A stretch of DNA of 64,000 bases from Lingula anatina (GCF_001039355.2 NW_019775613.1:352516-416515); one strand, 5' to 3'; shown: positions 32,915 to 47,400, counted from the first letter of the stretch. The notes: generated by a model not told the origin, from the letters alone. Made by a program: numbers and translations.

Positions 32915-33775
32915 TTCTCCGCCCCAGTGGTGGGTGGAAGGGTATCACGTGATTTTTGGGAGCCAATGAAAAAAGCGGGAATTTTACATATTTTGTGAAT
33001 ATTTAAATTAGTGATTAGATGTATAAGAAAAATGTATGAAATGAAATATACTCTTAATTATGTTTTTATGAAATATGTGAAATAAAAAGTTTATAATCAT
33101 ATCAAAGTTCTTCCATTTATTTTTGATAATTTTGTCATTTCACATTTTATTTGCTTTAAACTTTGGTCAAGCTTATTTTCCACAATAAAAAAAAAAAAAA
33201 AAAAAAAAAAATATTGTCCTGACATGCCCTTCCTTATAGTTATCAACTGAACTATCAACTTTACATAATTTATTATTTTAATTTCTAGAGGTGATTATTA
33301 TTCTTATTGAAACAAGAAATTAACAATAATACACAGAAAAATTAAAGTCAATAAAAAATCGACACTACCAGCAAATTTTACTACTGCCCTATATGTCCTG
33401 ATAAAGATGTGATATCTATGCCACATTGACATTTTACAACTCTACTCGTCGGTTTGTTGATCATAAATTGCACATTTTTTCAAGTATTTTATTATAAGTT
33501 TGTAGCATCCATATTTAAACCATTTATATAAATTCATTGAAACAAAGTCGGCGTAACGTTACGCAAATGCCCCAATAAACAATCCATCGCACACAGTTCT
33601 GCAAACGTTACTGGGCGAAGACGCAGGAAGACGTCGATGTTTACTCTTCGACGGCAAAACGTCAAACATGGACATAATGAGTCTCTCATTATGTCCATGC
33701 ATCAAATGACTGACGTGCGTGCGCATCTTTTGACGTATCACGTGATACCCTTCCAACCACCACTGTCTCCGCCCG
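32915..33775. repeat. Long-range inverted repeat with GTATCACGTGA arms
   Basis: The arm at 32915-32952 (TCTCCGCCCCAGTGGTGGGT, then GGAAGGGTATCACGTGA) is repeated inverted at 33738-33775 (TCACGTGATACCCTTCCAAC, then CACCACTGTCTCCGCCCG). They enclose about 785 bp without a coding frame. It may be a non-autonomous element or two oppositely oriented repeat copies. Confidence 0.65.
33667..33699. repeat. Perfect 15-bp hairpin
   Basis: CATGGACATAATGAG, a three-base TCT spacer, then its exact inverted complement. It lies inside the long-range inverted repeat. Confidence 0.9.
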
Positions 33776-33889
33776 ATGTTCAAGTCTAGATGGGAATTTG
33801 AATCCTATTTTCGAAAGATCGCGTTGGCAGCATGAATATATCTAAAACAATCCAATTTAAAGCAAAGTACAATTGAAGATTTTTAAAAT

Positions 33890-34080
33890 CTTTTAATGCG
33901 TACGATGAAACTCTAGAGTTAGCGACTGGTCTGATCAGTCGTTAAATATCCAAGGCAACAACGAGACAATAACGAGCGAGAGAACTAGCGACTGCTTCGT
34001 GAAACGGCACTCCAACTAGCGATAGGCTAACTACCGATCGCTAACTAACTACTGCTTTGTGAAACCGGCCCCTGGACATT
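33890..34080. repeat. Probable transposon end fragment with repeated GCGACTG...GTGAAAC words
   Basis: CTAGCGACTGCTTCGTGAAA and ACTACTGCTTTGTGAAACCG are tandem variants. The stretch ends in GGCCCCTGG, similar to the GGCCGGTTTCAC ends of short DNA elements. The full extent is not defined. Confidence 0.35.
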
Positions 34081-35108
34081 ACGTTTATGAATATACAATA
34101 TATTTTTACTGTAACTCATTCACTCTGCAACAAGCATCTGAATCTTCAAGCCACATCTTGTACATTTAATAACAATGCTATACTATATTACCCCAAATTT
34201 AAAAAATACACTTCGTCACATACACTAAGCCATTTACATGTAGTGTGTGTATTTTTGATTGGGGGCGGTAGAAAGAGAAGGGTTTTTACGTTTATTTTAG
34301 ATTAAAATTCATATGATAATCTTAAATCTAGCTTATGAATACAGTTAAATGCTACTGTTTAATGATATTAGAGCATGTTCATTTTGATATCACGTGAACT
34401 CTCTGTGGTATTCTTGGCCTTAAAATGAATTGAAAGAGTAGAGAATAGGATGACAGTTATTTTAACGGCTTCATGAAAAGATTCGTTCAACTCACAAACA
34501 AAATTTTTCAAATCCGCGGATTTATCCGGGACCTGTGTCACTAAATGCTTGAATTTTTTCAGCATAGTCGAGACTGTCAAACTCAGATAGCCGACTACAA
34601 AAAGTCGGTTTTGTGATATATGTGTTCTTGGAAAGTTTGACGAACAGATTGCCCACAGCCAATGGGCTACTAAGCAATGTAAACTGTCACCACGAAGAGT
34701 ATCGTAAATGTCACTGTCAAGACGACCAAAATATAATCTTACCCCTTACTTGAAATCATGAAAAACGAGGTAGTTAGATTACCATTGTGAAAATGAGCAA
34801 AACATGTATTTACTCAGACCGATTTGCCACTTTTGTTGTTTTGCATGTCAAAAAGTATGGTGACATGCATTCCCTTCCGAGATTCTGTATTCGCGAATTC
34901 AGATTAGATTTTTCTTGGAAGGAATATTGATCTCGGCTCCGGTGTTTGTTATGGGATTGATGATGTACACACACTTGACAATATATAATATCTAACACCA
35001 TTCTTTAATAGAGGGACCTTTCAATAAAAGCGGCCGCTACCGGCCAAATTTCGAACACTATATATCTGTGTTTGTCATTTACTTATCCTTTGGCTTGGGT
35101 TAATGAGG

Positions 35109-35239
35109 AGACATAAATGACTGTATCATTTTATTAACATCAAATTTCACAAAAGAAACGGTTCAACTGTATCGATATTCTGACATCGCTTATATTCCGC
35201 CTCTTCAGGTTAATAACTTTGATTACTCTGATTCAGGGG
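35109..35239 (+). repeat. Dispersed repeat, copy 2
   Basis: Same ordered words as at 27372-27527, with a different middle. It directly precedes a T-run/G-run (35287-35324). Confidence 0.65.
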
Positions 35240-38200
35240 GTGGCACTTTTATTGTCCAGTGTGTGTATATCCAAGGTAATTTGATTTTTTCGTTTTTTTT
35301 TTTTTTTTTGGGGGGGGGGGGGGGTCGGAGAACAGACGAAAATCGGTGCGCGCGCAGGATGTCATCCATAAAAATAAAAAAGTGTGGCCTTATTGTCAAT
35401 TTGTTACTATTCGGTCATACGTGTAACTTTCTATTGCACTTCAACTTTAAGCTACACATTGTTTTTTAAGCTTAACGTGATGTTGTTGTTATAAACCCAT
35501 ACACAGCACATGTACATGTATAGAGATTATTTAATTAGGTTAATCAGTAACTGATATGACGTCATGATAAGTGATACAACATAGAGAGGGGGGTACGTGA
35601 CCTTCTTCATTGTCCAGCGAAATTGATTTACAGCTTAATCATAATCATAATCATACTGGTCAACACGCGTTCGAGATCTTTAGTATCGACAATGAGGTGT
35701 ATTTGATACTTGTATATTTACCAGTAGGGGATAATTTTCCGGCACGTTTTTGTAAACTGTCATATGCATATGTATACGTATCAGAACCACAGTTCTTGCT
35801 GTATGCATGCATAGTTTATGAACACAGTGCTGACTTTGTCCATGACAGAAACACGCTCATGATAGTCGACGGCGTTGGTTGATTTATACTATTTCCTTGT
35901 GAGTGGGAGGTCGGATATATGTGGTTGGAACGACGTATGCCAATTATTTCATCAACACAGATCTTACTAAGTCACTTAAGTACTTATTGTATTGACATGT
36001 AGAAAAGATAGAAATTTTGGTTTTGATGCGGTGCTTTGGGCGTTGTTTACGTTAAATCATTGCGATGGGAACAACTTCCTGCCCGATTGTCAACGCCATC
36101 TCGTTTAATGCGACCTCCTTTACATAATAATAATAATAAACGCGATCTTATTTTAATATTGCACTAACTTTGTCTGCGCTCATTACATAAAATGCGAAAA
36201 TGTGGAACTAAAGAATGATGAACGATCACATTCATTTTGCAAATATCCGTTTCACATTTGAGAACGCCGAAAGCATAGGCCCGTCTATCGCCTGTTCACT
36301 GCCTCTCACATTGGTTGACCCTTTAGATGAAATGATTTAAGGTACGCAGTTAGATTTGCGTTGACATCATTGATAATGGTATCATGTGTATAACGAGTAA
36401 TCTTAAAATGATGTCTTTAATGTAAAGAAATTTGGTCCAAATCAATGACTTAAATCCTACGAAACCGATTAAGCAGCTGCGCAACTGGCAGACTGCCTCC
36501 GGTACCAGAACAATTTTCTCAGTTTCAACAGCGCTTCAAAAATCTTCTAGAATCGTTAATAAAGTTGTTAACAGCACAAAGACAGATTGGTAGCACGCGT
36601 CATCAGTTCGTTAGCATGCGATGACATAGACCCTTGGTTGGTGATTAAGTCAGGCAATGAATTGATACAGAGTAAAGATCAGAGGTTTCTTTTGTGTTCT
36701 GAAACTTAAAAAGATCACCACAAGTTGCCAACTTCTAGGTTTCTTGTGTTGGAAATTACTTGTGCATTCCAGTCATCGTATGTCTGAGCATATTTATTAC
36801 ATATGCTATGGCGATGAGCATTATATCCATATGAGATAGCGATGGGCTTAGTCAATTTTGTTTTAATCTTGACTGACTTTTTATTTTTTATGCGGAATAT
36901 GGCATACAATGTTTGACGGGTCGAACGATCAAATCTATGGCATTGGCTGCAACAAATTGGATCTTGCTAGATAAGTTCAGTACTGATTACTTTGCTATCT
37001 CATAGAAACACTTACACACAGCAGGCACACGATAAAATTAAGCTATTTTCATTTTTGAATTCATTGTATTGTTATATACCGGTATGTATAAGCCAGACCA
37101 AAGGTATCACTGTCAGAAAACCTTCAAGAATCGGCTGAAATATCATTGACTTACTACAACTTCCTTTTGCATGTTTCATATCCCAGCTACTTTATATCAC
37201 ATTGGACTTAATGACCTATTCTTTGATGCAGGAACTTAAGCGCGTATCAAATCTGACACATCAATAATAATATACAGTCAAGTGCTAAAACACAGTTGGC
37301 AATGATGAAAGAGCGTGGTCAGCTATCACGTAGTGAGGTCGCTAATGCGTATGAGAGAAAGAAGATAAGTGGCCTTCTTGCACATTTGCTAACACGTTTC
37401 ACATATTTCGAAAGATCTAGCGATACGTTCATTTTTCGAAATTCAATTGCGCCACTTTTTACAAAATCGTTGTTTTATTGATTATATTTGCATAACTTAT
37501 GTGACAAAATTTAAGGGGAAGGAAAAGTCACATATGTCACATTTAATATCTCTGTCATTTGCAATTTCAATTTTGTTCCGCAAATTTGAAGGTTACGATT
37601 TCTCCTCGTAAATTTCAAAGAAAACCTGTTTTAATACATTTGCGCATTTTTGATATCGGTTTGATATCATCTTAAGCACAGCTTTGGTATTCGTTCATAT
37701 GCTATACCTTCCATTATAAATCTATCGGACATACATGAAGAGTGGGTGAATGAAATCCAGTGATATGGAATGATGGGTAGAATGACCAAACTTGGAATTT
37801 TAGAGCGATAAGTTTTTGTTTGACAAACGATTCTTTCAAAATAACATTAAAAAATACAATTTGTAATAATAACGTCTGATGAGTCATTTTTTTCTATTTA
37901 TACGGAGGATATATGGAAATAATCCCATGGATCATTAAGGATATTCCGGCATTCCCTGCAGAGTGCATGTGAAAGAGAGACAAACAAAAATAGTTTTTGT
38001 GATAGTATCGGGGATAATGATACCTGGCGAGGGGATTAATGCTGATGGAATTATGCAACTTCTTAAATAGGCATTACAAAGTATGACGTTTCCTTGTCTG
38101 TCTTCAAGAGCAACTCAGCGTGAGTGCGAGACGCGGTTCTAAGCGTTGTGGAGCAGATGTCATTTTTCCACCTAAAGTACAACGTGAAAACATTACTTGT

Positions 38201-39338
38201 CGTTTTTATTTACCATGATAAAACGATACATCTATCACAATAATTATATGACATTAAGTGCACCATTTCAATACTCAATAAAACACAGAGTCAGATGAAG
38301 TTTCACAATTTCTGAAACACTAGAATGAATTCAAACCAAAGCACTGAATATAGTTGTTTTTGCCCTCTGCAGCCAATTAAACAGAATCATTACTGAAAAA
38401 TTCTGGAAAAGTCGACTTCAATAATAGCTTTAACAACACTAAACTCACGGTTACTGACGAAATAAACAACTAAAAGTAAGGTGGTTGATATTATCCATCG
38501 AATCTGTTGTATCAGTACAAACATTATAAACATATCCATTTCCCTCACATGTGAGGTATTATTGTCAGCTATCTTTTGATAACGTTTCAACGATATAAAC
38601 TTTGGAAGGCAAAAATATACCTTTCTTCTCGTTTTTTTTCTTAAAAAGAATGCCTTTGAACGTGAGCAAATGACTGATCTTTAAATAATAACATGTTACG
38701 CATTTTTTCAGTTTTCTTTTCACAGATTTCGTTGTCTTTCACAAATGCTTTTTGTCTCCATATCAAATACAAAACAACATCATAGGAATGTTCTTGGATG
38801 ATTTAACTTGGCATCTTCATAAACGATATGTCTAGAGCCGCCGTAATCGTCAAAGACAAATGAAGTGAATGAGTGAAACAATATTAAAGCACAAATGTAA
38901 GTACAGAGATATAAATCAAAGGAGTTCATCATGAAATTAATCTTTTTTTTTATCTAGTAGTCTTGTTCCTTACATCGATTTACTAATTTGTCGAGGTGTC
39001 AAGAAAGTGGCATGTTCCTGGCATCAACAAACGTTATGTTACTAGCAGTATCAACAGAATATAATGAAGCAGTTAATTTGCACACTCGATTTTTCTTTCA
39101 ATAATGACTGAGATTCCATACTGATGAATGCCTTTCTTTTTAGATTTGTTCAATCAAATGCGCCACCAAAAACGGAATGAAGCTGGTAAAACCGTTTTTG
39201 ATAAATACGCTTTGTAATCATAATAAAGTCTGGTTCTTCTGCAAATCGCATTTATCTTAGTTGATGGTTTGTGCATTGCAAAGGCGCCATATGCACACGG
39301 TCATATAGATACGACCTTTCTTCATCCATGCTGTGTCA

Positions 39339-40475
39339 TTATACTGGTGTCCCAGTGTTATGATTATGGTTGCAGGATATGTGGTGCCTACTGTCCGCTT
39401 TTGCCAACCGTCCACTGGAACAGAAAATGTCACTGATACGCTGATAAAGGCGAACATACCCATGCCTAACGTCCCTTATACGGAGACCATAAATTATAGG
39501 ATCTGCCAAGGAGTTGAAGATAAAAAGAATATTTGTGACCATGGCCACGGCATCAGACGACTCTGGTCGTTTTGTATGTGAAACGTCGAACCCAAAGTAA
39601 ATAAAAGCCGTTACCACGCCCGGTACCCAACACACGAAGATTGTTACCAGTAGAATGGCGACTGTAACGTTCAGTTTTGCTTGCTCGTGGTCTTGCGGAT
39701 CACTTGCCAAGTCGTGTCGATACGAAAGGCTTTCTTTTATCTTAGTGTACAGTTTGTACCATATAAACACATTCAAAACCATAAGGAGCATCATGAAAAT
39801 TCCAACATGGCCTTCTAAGGCCACAAAATATTTGTCCATATGAGTAATACAGTCTGCGTTAGGGTAGATGATATAGTACACCGCATGGAGAATCACGAGG
39901 GGTACAACTGCGCTCACGTAGGTGAAGGCAATATAGCACCGAATGCGGCGTTCCGTCACAATGTTGGTGAACCGTAGAGGCCGCGTGGCAGCAACGAACT
40001 GGTTCAGCACCAGGCCAGTGGTGGCTAAAAGCGGCGGCACGAGAAGGTGAATAGATATGTCCATGACGATCTGCTCGATGCAGCTTATGGAGCGTGTCTC
40101 CGGTGGCATGGTGGCGTAATTCACATACCCTACCCCAAGGTACAGTCGAATAGCACACACCGCACAACAAAAGAACATCAAGAGAAAGTCTGCAAAGGCA
40201 AGATTAATGATGAGTTTTTGGAAACTGTTCATCGGCCTACGCATGTGCTTGAGAGCTAAAAGAGACAACGCATTTTGAAGCAAGCCGATGGAAGTTATAA
40301 GTCCGGCAACTGCTGTGTATGTCAGAAAAACACTTCCACTGTAATAATTGACAAATAGCGTATCGTTTCCCAAACCTTCCGTGTTTCCTATTGAGGTAGA
40401 CATGTTATAGAAACCTGTTCTCTGCGATGGAACTCGTAGAGCAAGCGCAGGAAGAGCCTCTTCCGTCCCATCCAT
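39339..40475 (-). CDS. Orphan class A (rhodopsin-type) G-protein-coupled receptor
   Basis: A single open frame of 378 codons on the minus strand with seven hydrophobic segments, at about 50-75, 86-110, 135-160, 180-203, 222-246, 270-295 and 307-330. Class A landmarks are N68 in TM1, LAFAD (D96) in TM2, C132 and C209 for the TM3-ECL2 disulfide, CWVP (282-285) in TM6 and DPIIY (325-329) in TM7. The N-terminus has sequons at N24 and N37. At the end of TM3 the DRY position reads NQF (158-160), so the conserved Arg is Gln. The C-tail is rich in His, Asn and Ser. The ATG at 40475 has a strong context (AAGAATGG); Met25 is the alternative start. The ligand is unknown, and the sequence does not match a named receptor I recognise. 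Intronless orphan receptors of this kind are common in lineage-specific invertebrate expansions. Confidence 0.88.
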   Translation of the reverse strand: MDGTEEALPALALRVPSQRTGFYNMSTSIGNTEGLGNDTLFVNYYSGSVFLTYTAVAGLITSIGLLQNALSLLALKHMRRPMNSFQKLIINLAFADFLLMFFCCAVCAIRLYLGVGYVNYATMPPETRSISCIEQIVMDISIHLLVPPLLATTGLVLNQFVAATRPLRFTNIVTERRIRCYIAFTYVSAVVPLVILHAVYYIIYPNADCITHMDKYFVALEGHVGIFMMLLMVLNVFIWYKLYTKIKESLSYRHDLASDPQDHEQAKLNVTVAILLVTIFVCWVPGVVTAFIYFGFDVSHTKRPESSDAVAMVTNILFIFNSLADPIIYGLRIRDVRHGYVRLYQRISDIFCSSGRLAKADSRHHISCNHNHNTGTPV

Positions 40476-43400
40476 TCTTAGACGTCTGTGCTGGTAATGG
40501 GATGTCTTCTTTAACGGTTCCTGTGATGAAGTGGCAAGTGCGAATATTTTCTCTAGCGACAGCCCTTTGCGTGACGCAATTGGCGGTGTCTTTATGGCTG
40601 CGATCTTCTACGGTATTGGCGGGTATTGCTTGCTCTAAAGAGACGAAATTAAAGTAACATAAATACAGAGATCAATGTTTGTTTCAAATAATTGGTAGTT
40701 TGTATGCTTAATATAACAATATATATTTCAGGTTATTTTGGATGATAACAACATTAAAAACCCAATAGCAAATCGATGGGTTTCGTTGTCCATGCTGCGG
40801 TATTAACATCCAGGCACTCTTTATTGTTGGAATGTTTTCAGTCTTTTAACCCTATTAACTCACTCACGTAATATCCAGAGCTATTTCTTTTGCTAACTGT
40901 GTGCAGATTTCCGCACTGTAAGCAAGAATATTTGCACAGAATCGATGTCGTCAGTCAGATTGCTTTTGATAGAGTGTCAATTTTTCTTGTTGTACCGCAT
41001 ACTTTAAAATATTACCTTAAAAGGTAAATTTTAGAAACGCTAAGACCTTGTCCAGCTAAGGTGACAATTGCACGGCTAACAAAATTTGCATTATCATTTT
41101 TTAATGAATGGAGTACAGTTCATACTTTTCACGACTTACACGACCTACTAGACAAGACTAAACCTGCTTTTGATTAGTGCTTGTAGCATGAAACCCTCCT
41201 TCTGCGGGCACCTACATAGTTCATCTTGGACAAACAGCGCATCGGTCTGATCGTTTTTATTTTACTTTAAATAAGGATTTATTTAATAAAGCTCGTTTCT
41301 AGTTTTTGTTTCTAGAAAAATCTAGCAGTAAAATTGACCTTCCAGTATGTCATACAACTTTTTTTATGTATTCACGTGTTTTATGCTGCTAGATTATAAG
41401 ACGATGTGACATATAAATTTAATAATCTGTTTCAATATCCCATTTCATCAACCCTATTTCCATGCCAGATTTTATTAGCTCCTCACCACAGGCTGATATT
41501 TTTACAGACGAAGTTTCCAGTTACTGTCATAAATTTTACGTAATTGTAACGTGATACCTTTTGGATTTCATGACATTAAGTAATGAAAATTAGATTAAGG
41601 AACGGGATGTGAAATTACCGTATGAAAAAGACATATCCTTGAATGGCACACCTATGTCCGATTCACGTGCTGTGCTTTCTAAATACAAGAGTTAAATTTC
41701 CGTTGCAGAAGACAGTATTTATTGGCCTAAAGAAACATTGAGTCAACAAATGGCTTTTTCACAGACTGATTTTCGAGAAACGTTGTTGAAAATAAAATTT
41801 GACGTGCAGTTCCATTGCCCACTAATTCAAAATATCTAAATTGAGTCTAATTCAATTCCTTAAATGTCAATCTCCTCCGGAGAAAGATTCCTTTCACCTG
41901 AGTATGATAGAAAATTACACTTTAGATTTAAAGTGAAATGTATCCTTGTAAAAGTATACAGTACAGATCTCATCAGAGCCCAGAGCGGTAACTCCATAAG
42001 CCTTTTTCGCTGTATGTGTCTTCCTAACAGCAGAATCACGTTTGTCTTTTATCTAATCAGTAACAAATTGGCATTTGGATATTTATCATAGTAATTGATT
42101 AAGTAGTACACGTAGTAAACGATACCTGTCAGACCTACGTCAGTTAAAGGATTTCAGTCGAGAACAAGTTGCACAAATGAATTTAAGGTTTAATCATATA
42201 TCAAATATTTGCAATAAGTGAATAGGACATTCTTAATTTGTAGGCAAATTTCAAAAGTAAGGCATTCTTACAAAATTTATGTGCAGAGACCTAAACTCAA
42301 TGTAATGAAATACATTATCTTAAGAGATTATTTTTTTTCATCCAAAAGAGAACGACATCTAAAGACAATATTATACACAATGCATCCAGATGAACTTATT
42401 TTTCTAACATAAAAAAATACAGTTTCTCCGTGAAAGTAGCAAACATGTGGCCACAGAATAGCCTACCGGAACTAGTGGTGAATGCCGAGTCAATAAACTC
42501 TTTCAATAATAGATTAGATAATAATTGGAATGTGGAAAAGGTACTCTATAATTATAAAGCAGAGTTTAGGACTCAGATTGCTTTAAGTCACAAACACCTT
42601 ATGTGACTAAGTTTAGAGTGTGACGAAGAGGACCTGCCGGGGCCTGTGCCAGAAAATAACTGTAATTAAACATAAATAAGTAAGGAAGGTGAATAATTGG
42701 ACGGAAAGTACAATGAGGCGGGGAGAAACAGATAAAGGTGACTTTTAGTTATCGATTTATCAATATTCTGTATAACATAAAGGGCAATAATTTTTTCTAC
42801 AGCTTATCTGTTTAGAAATGTAATATAATGTAGACCTATTTCTTAATTCTAGCACATGTAAACGGTATTAACATTAATCAAACGTACAAATGCGCGAAGC
42901 ACTTGTTCATTATCCACAACAATTGCGTCAGTTTCCATTTCCGTTTCTGTCCGTCTCATTGTTAGCAGCTGCAATTTCTGCGGCAGTATGACATTGTAAA
43001 CAACCTATTTATGTACACGGAACCAAATGTTGTTTTGCAGTTGGCTGTCGTGATATGTTATGAAAAAAATCCCCTCACCGATACACTGAATAGACTTATC
43101 TTTTACTTATCTAATTTTGGAATTGGTTAAAAAATGCCTAAGTGAGGACCAAAGACAATACATTTTGTATATGGAAACCATCGTGTCGGGCTCGTATTTT
43201 TTTTGTGTACGGTTTAGAATTTAGGAATTTCAATCAAAATCATGTTAACCAGGACAGATGGCATTTTGAAATAATGGAGGGACATGATACAAGACTTTAA
43301 GACGTAGGGTCATTAATGCCATTTATTTGCATTGGAGCCGGTGTGTACAATTTTTCTACGGTAGCCGTTGCCGATATACGTGTCACCCCACCCACCCACT

Positions 43401-44285
43401 TTCCTAATCAAGCAGTTAATAAACATAGTGATAAGTTTTGTTATATTTGACTCGTAATTCTTCTTGAAAAAAATTATGTATACCGCAGAAATGGGGAAAG
43501 AGCGAATAATGTTGTGCTCTCTCTCTCTCATCTGTTCCGATTCTAATGATTTCAAGTGGATTTTATGACCTACCATGCACATTGACGTTATGCCACGTGC
43601 TACATAAAAATGTGGAGTTGAAAAACATCCCCACGTCAATGGTAAGGTTACAAATAATTGTATCCTATTAATTGCAAACCTTGGCAATGTAAGCGGCAGT
43701 CAATCTAACCTGAAATCACCCTTTTCAACGCCTGGCTGCGCAAACAGCTTTCTTGATGATATGTTTTCTGCATATCGTTGGTGTGGGATTGATTTTTAGA
43801 GGAAAAAACAAAATAATTTTACCTCTGAGATTGAGACGCAGGTGATTGAATATATCAATTCCGCTTACATGTAATTGTTTACCCTACGTGACAAATACCT
43901 TAATTAGCCATTGTGCGTCCAAACGTGCTCTTCAATTTATGACCCGTTTTAACCATAGCGAATACGTTAATGACAATGATAGCGATAATAAATAAAACAG
44001 TATATGGCTAATATCCCCCCTCTCTTTCTCTCTCTCTGTATATATTAAGGGGGGGGGGGGTCAAGTTGGGAGAGGTATATGTAATACTGACTGACTGTGA
44101 CTTAAGCCGCCCTGTCCGCGGTACCCTAAACCCATTTATTAATGTATACTTTTGGGAAAAAAACTCAATTTTCCTCATGATGCTAATCTTTTATGTTTAA
44201 TGTTCAGTTTGACTAGAAGTGATGAGTAAATTTTAAGAAAATGGACCCGTGATAAGATTCCTTGAATGCAAACAGTCATCATTCC

Positions 44286-44403
<118 letters not shown>

Positions 44404-47400
44404 ATTCATAGAAAAATATGTCGACAACTTGGCCTTTTTATACCAACAACAATAACAAGTTAATTTTGCACCTTGAAAATAACCACCAAGATCTGAAGAA
44501 AAATCGGTGTTGTATAGTCAAACCATGGTATCCTATACAAGGGATCCGAACAGATGTGCTCTTGGCCCTCCACGGCGTGGGACCTGGGTCCTGTTTCGTG
44601 TCCCAAAGAGCTATAAAGCCCTAACACTGGACTAAACCTACGGACCAAATTATGTCCATTTTTATACAAGATAAATCAGTACTAGGTCAATAAAATAAAA
44701 TACTGTGTCTGTCATATAACAAGCAAGACATGGCGTGTGCTTCAGATCAATACTTATCAAGTGAACTACCACTGCTCTATCTTGCACTCAAGTAGACCAC
44801 ATTTCGGGCCTAAACGTTAAGAGCAATTTTCGGTCTAAAATTTAAGACCAATTTTGGGGCTAAAGCCGTTTTGTGGCGCCGGTCCTTGAGCTGTCAGTTT
44901 ATTGTGGAAGCCAGATTTCACTAACGTATACACATGCTGATTTTGCTTTCGTCTTGCTCTCCCTGGGAAAAAATGTCAAGGCACAGGACCATTTACTTCG
45001 GCTGAGCAACCAACTTCACTCTATTGCTCTTGATGCCTGTATGGTGATAATAATAAGATATCTTATAACATTTCAGATGACGTGACCAAGAAAGAAACAA
45101 ACACCAAACAAGGAAGAACTTTGCTACTCACTTTCTCATGCATATTGTGAAATCTGTATGTATCATTCCATTAATAGAACTTCTTGTTGGGTATCGGATT
45201 TCGGAACGCTTTGTATGGCTCACTTGAAGCAATATCTGTTTGTTACCAAGTTATAGGCATTCATCACTGCAAGCACCAGACTTCCTTTTCACCCGTTACG
45301 AGCTGCGTGGTATTTTATCGCACAGGAACGTGACACTCAAGGACTAATTGGAAACAAACAGAAATCGGCAACATTTGCATTGGTAACTCAGACAATCTGA
45401 TTTCTTATGATAGGTTCGTTAAGATCTATTTCCTTATCCGCTTAGATATTGCAGAAATGAACCTTGGTATTTTATGAGACAATGCTGTCACATCAGAGAT
45501 ACATCGGGATGAATTTGTTTAAGCTGATGACGTAACATTAGCGTTTTTGTGTCTAAATGTCTTTTCGAGTTCTAGCAGATTTCAGTCGCCTGAACAGCTA
45601 TCAACGCAGTCTTAACGCCTATTTGTCTAAAATGACGGAGTTACACCGCAAGTCAACCACTATCTTACATCAATAAACAAAGCAGCTAAACATACGAAAA
45701 CCGGAGGCAGAGCTCAAAAGCAGTAGTACGTGGGGTGTAGAATAAAGCAGTGCAAAAGGGATCTTTTTGCTCTTATAGGGTTTAATTTAATTGCACTTAT
45801 ATCTAGATATATATATTTTATATAATATAAATGAAAAAAAAATAACTATTTTGACGAATTTTGACCATATAAAGGTACCTGCCCCCCTTAACACACAAAA
45901 GTTCCAATCACCATAACATGTCTCTTTAGGGCAACCGTGCTTAATTGTCTGCTCGTATATGGCCGTCTATTGCCGGTTTCACATAATTTGGGTCTTAACT
46001 CGCTCTATTCTTGGTGATGCTAAGCTTGAAAATTTATTTGCGGATTAGGGAGCAGGTGAGGGAGCCTTTTGTATAACAGGTCCCAAGGTGAAAATGTACA
46101 GATTTCGACTCCCTCTGTGAATCATGATGGAGATTTTCTGAATGCTGCTAATTCGTTGCACACCCAAACAACAATCGGGAGCTTTTGTGTAAAGAGATTT
46201 TACTTAATGAATACGGACAGGGGTTATTTGTCGTTTCCGAAGATGAAATTCTCCAACTGCACGTCATCCTACGTAAGATCAATGATACAAGTTACCGTTT
46301 ATTAATAAATACCGCCTGCCTGGGTTTCTTTGTTAATCACAGGTCCCAATTCAGCTTCCAGTAGGGAATCATACTGTGCCAGTTGAAATACAGTATAAAA
46401 GCATTTACCTATCGCGAACTGCCAGAACTAAAAGGTATTTAATGATCAGTGTTTTTTTTTTTTCGGCCGTAACGCATCCGGTTCAGGTGTAATTTTGCTC
46501 ATACCGTAAAACATAATATTACCTTTATAATATAACTAAATATAAGTCGTTTTTCCAAAATCTTCACTTCCCCGTTACCCACTTCCTTTTCAAATGACAA
46601 AGAGTCTACCACCTGTGCATATTTCTCTGCTAATTTTCAACAAAAATTCTTCATCGCCTAACCAACCTCTGGTGCAGAGTATCATAAACCTATCTTTCGA
46701 CTCCAGTATTAATGTAGCTATAGATAGCTTACCTCTGAGGCTAGCGACCGGCGACCGGTATCTGCAAATATCCGTCGAGGGATAAACCACGTCTCTATAC
46801 AAACGGCAATGAAACTACCCCCATGCGTTCTGAAATGGAACCATTTGCTCAACCATCCACGAGAAATTTGGTTTTAAAGCAAATATATGTTTGTGCGATT
46901 AACGGCCAGAATACTGAAACAAACCCCTTGTGCTCTGTTCCCTTATTCCCAGATGAACACTGAGAACATATAGCGATTCTGAGGAGAGCCCCTGTTAACA
47001 GCCGCCTATAACGATACCGCCCATTACACGTCAACCAATGAAAATTTGATGGTTATCTGTCGCGAGCAAACTGCTGGCGAATGTATAGCTCTCATTTGCT
47101 CCCCTTGCTAGCTTCAATGCATAGGCTGCAGTTGGCATCAACCAAGGAAATATCTAATTCCTTGCATCAACTGAGGCAAGACCTGGCGCTCAAATTGAGA
47201 CATTTCACATTTCCTATGATGTGCAAAACCAGCTTATGTTTCTTTGTTGTATCAGAGAAGGATATTAATACTTGCTTTATGCATATGCAGATCATGGTTT
47301 CTTTATCGTTACAGGGATACTGGACATGTATGCATGTATGTGGTGTCATTATCGCGCTGATACTACGTTCATTAAGGCTGTCTTAAACTTCAAGCCATAT

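Larger units (their letters stand above)
25364..39338. other. Gene-poor stretch between the growth-factor and GPCR genes
   Basis: About 14 kb without a convincing gene. It holds a weak candidate exon (29484-29774), an unrecognised minus frame (27519-27737), a dispersed repeat pair (27372-27527 and 35109-35239), a palindrome (31816-31911), a TA run (32160-32221), a long-range inverted repeat (32915-33775), a poly(A) run (33187-33211) and a low-copy-looking end fragment (33890-34080). The remaining stretches, such as 28000-29400, 30100-31800 and 35900-39250, showed nothing I could name. Confidence 0.5.

Noticed and set aside
47081-47386. A 101-codon plus-strand frame
   Set aside because: Composition is irregular, there is no recognisable domain, and no splice context was found.
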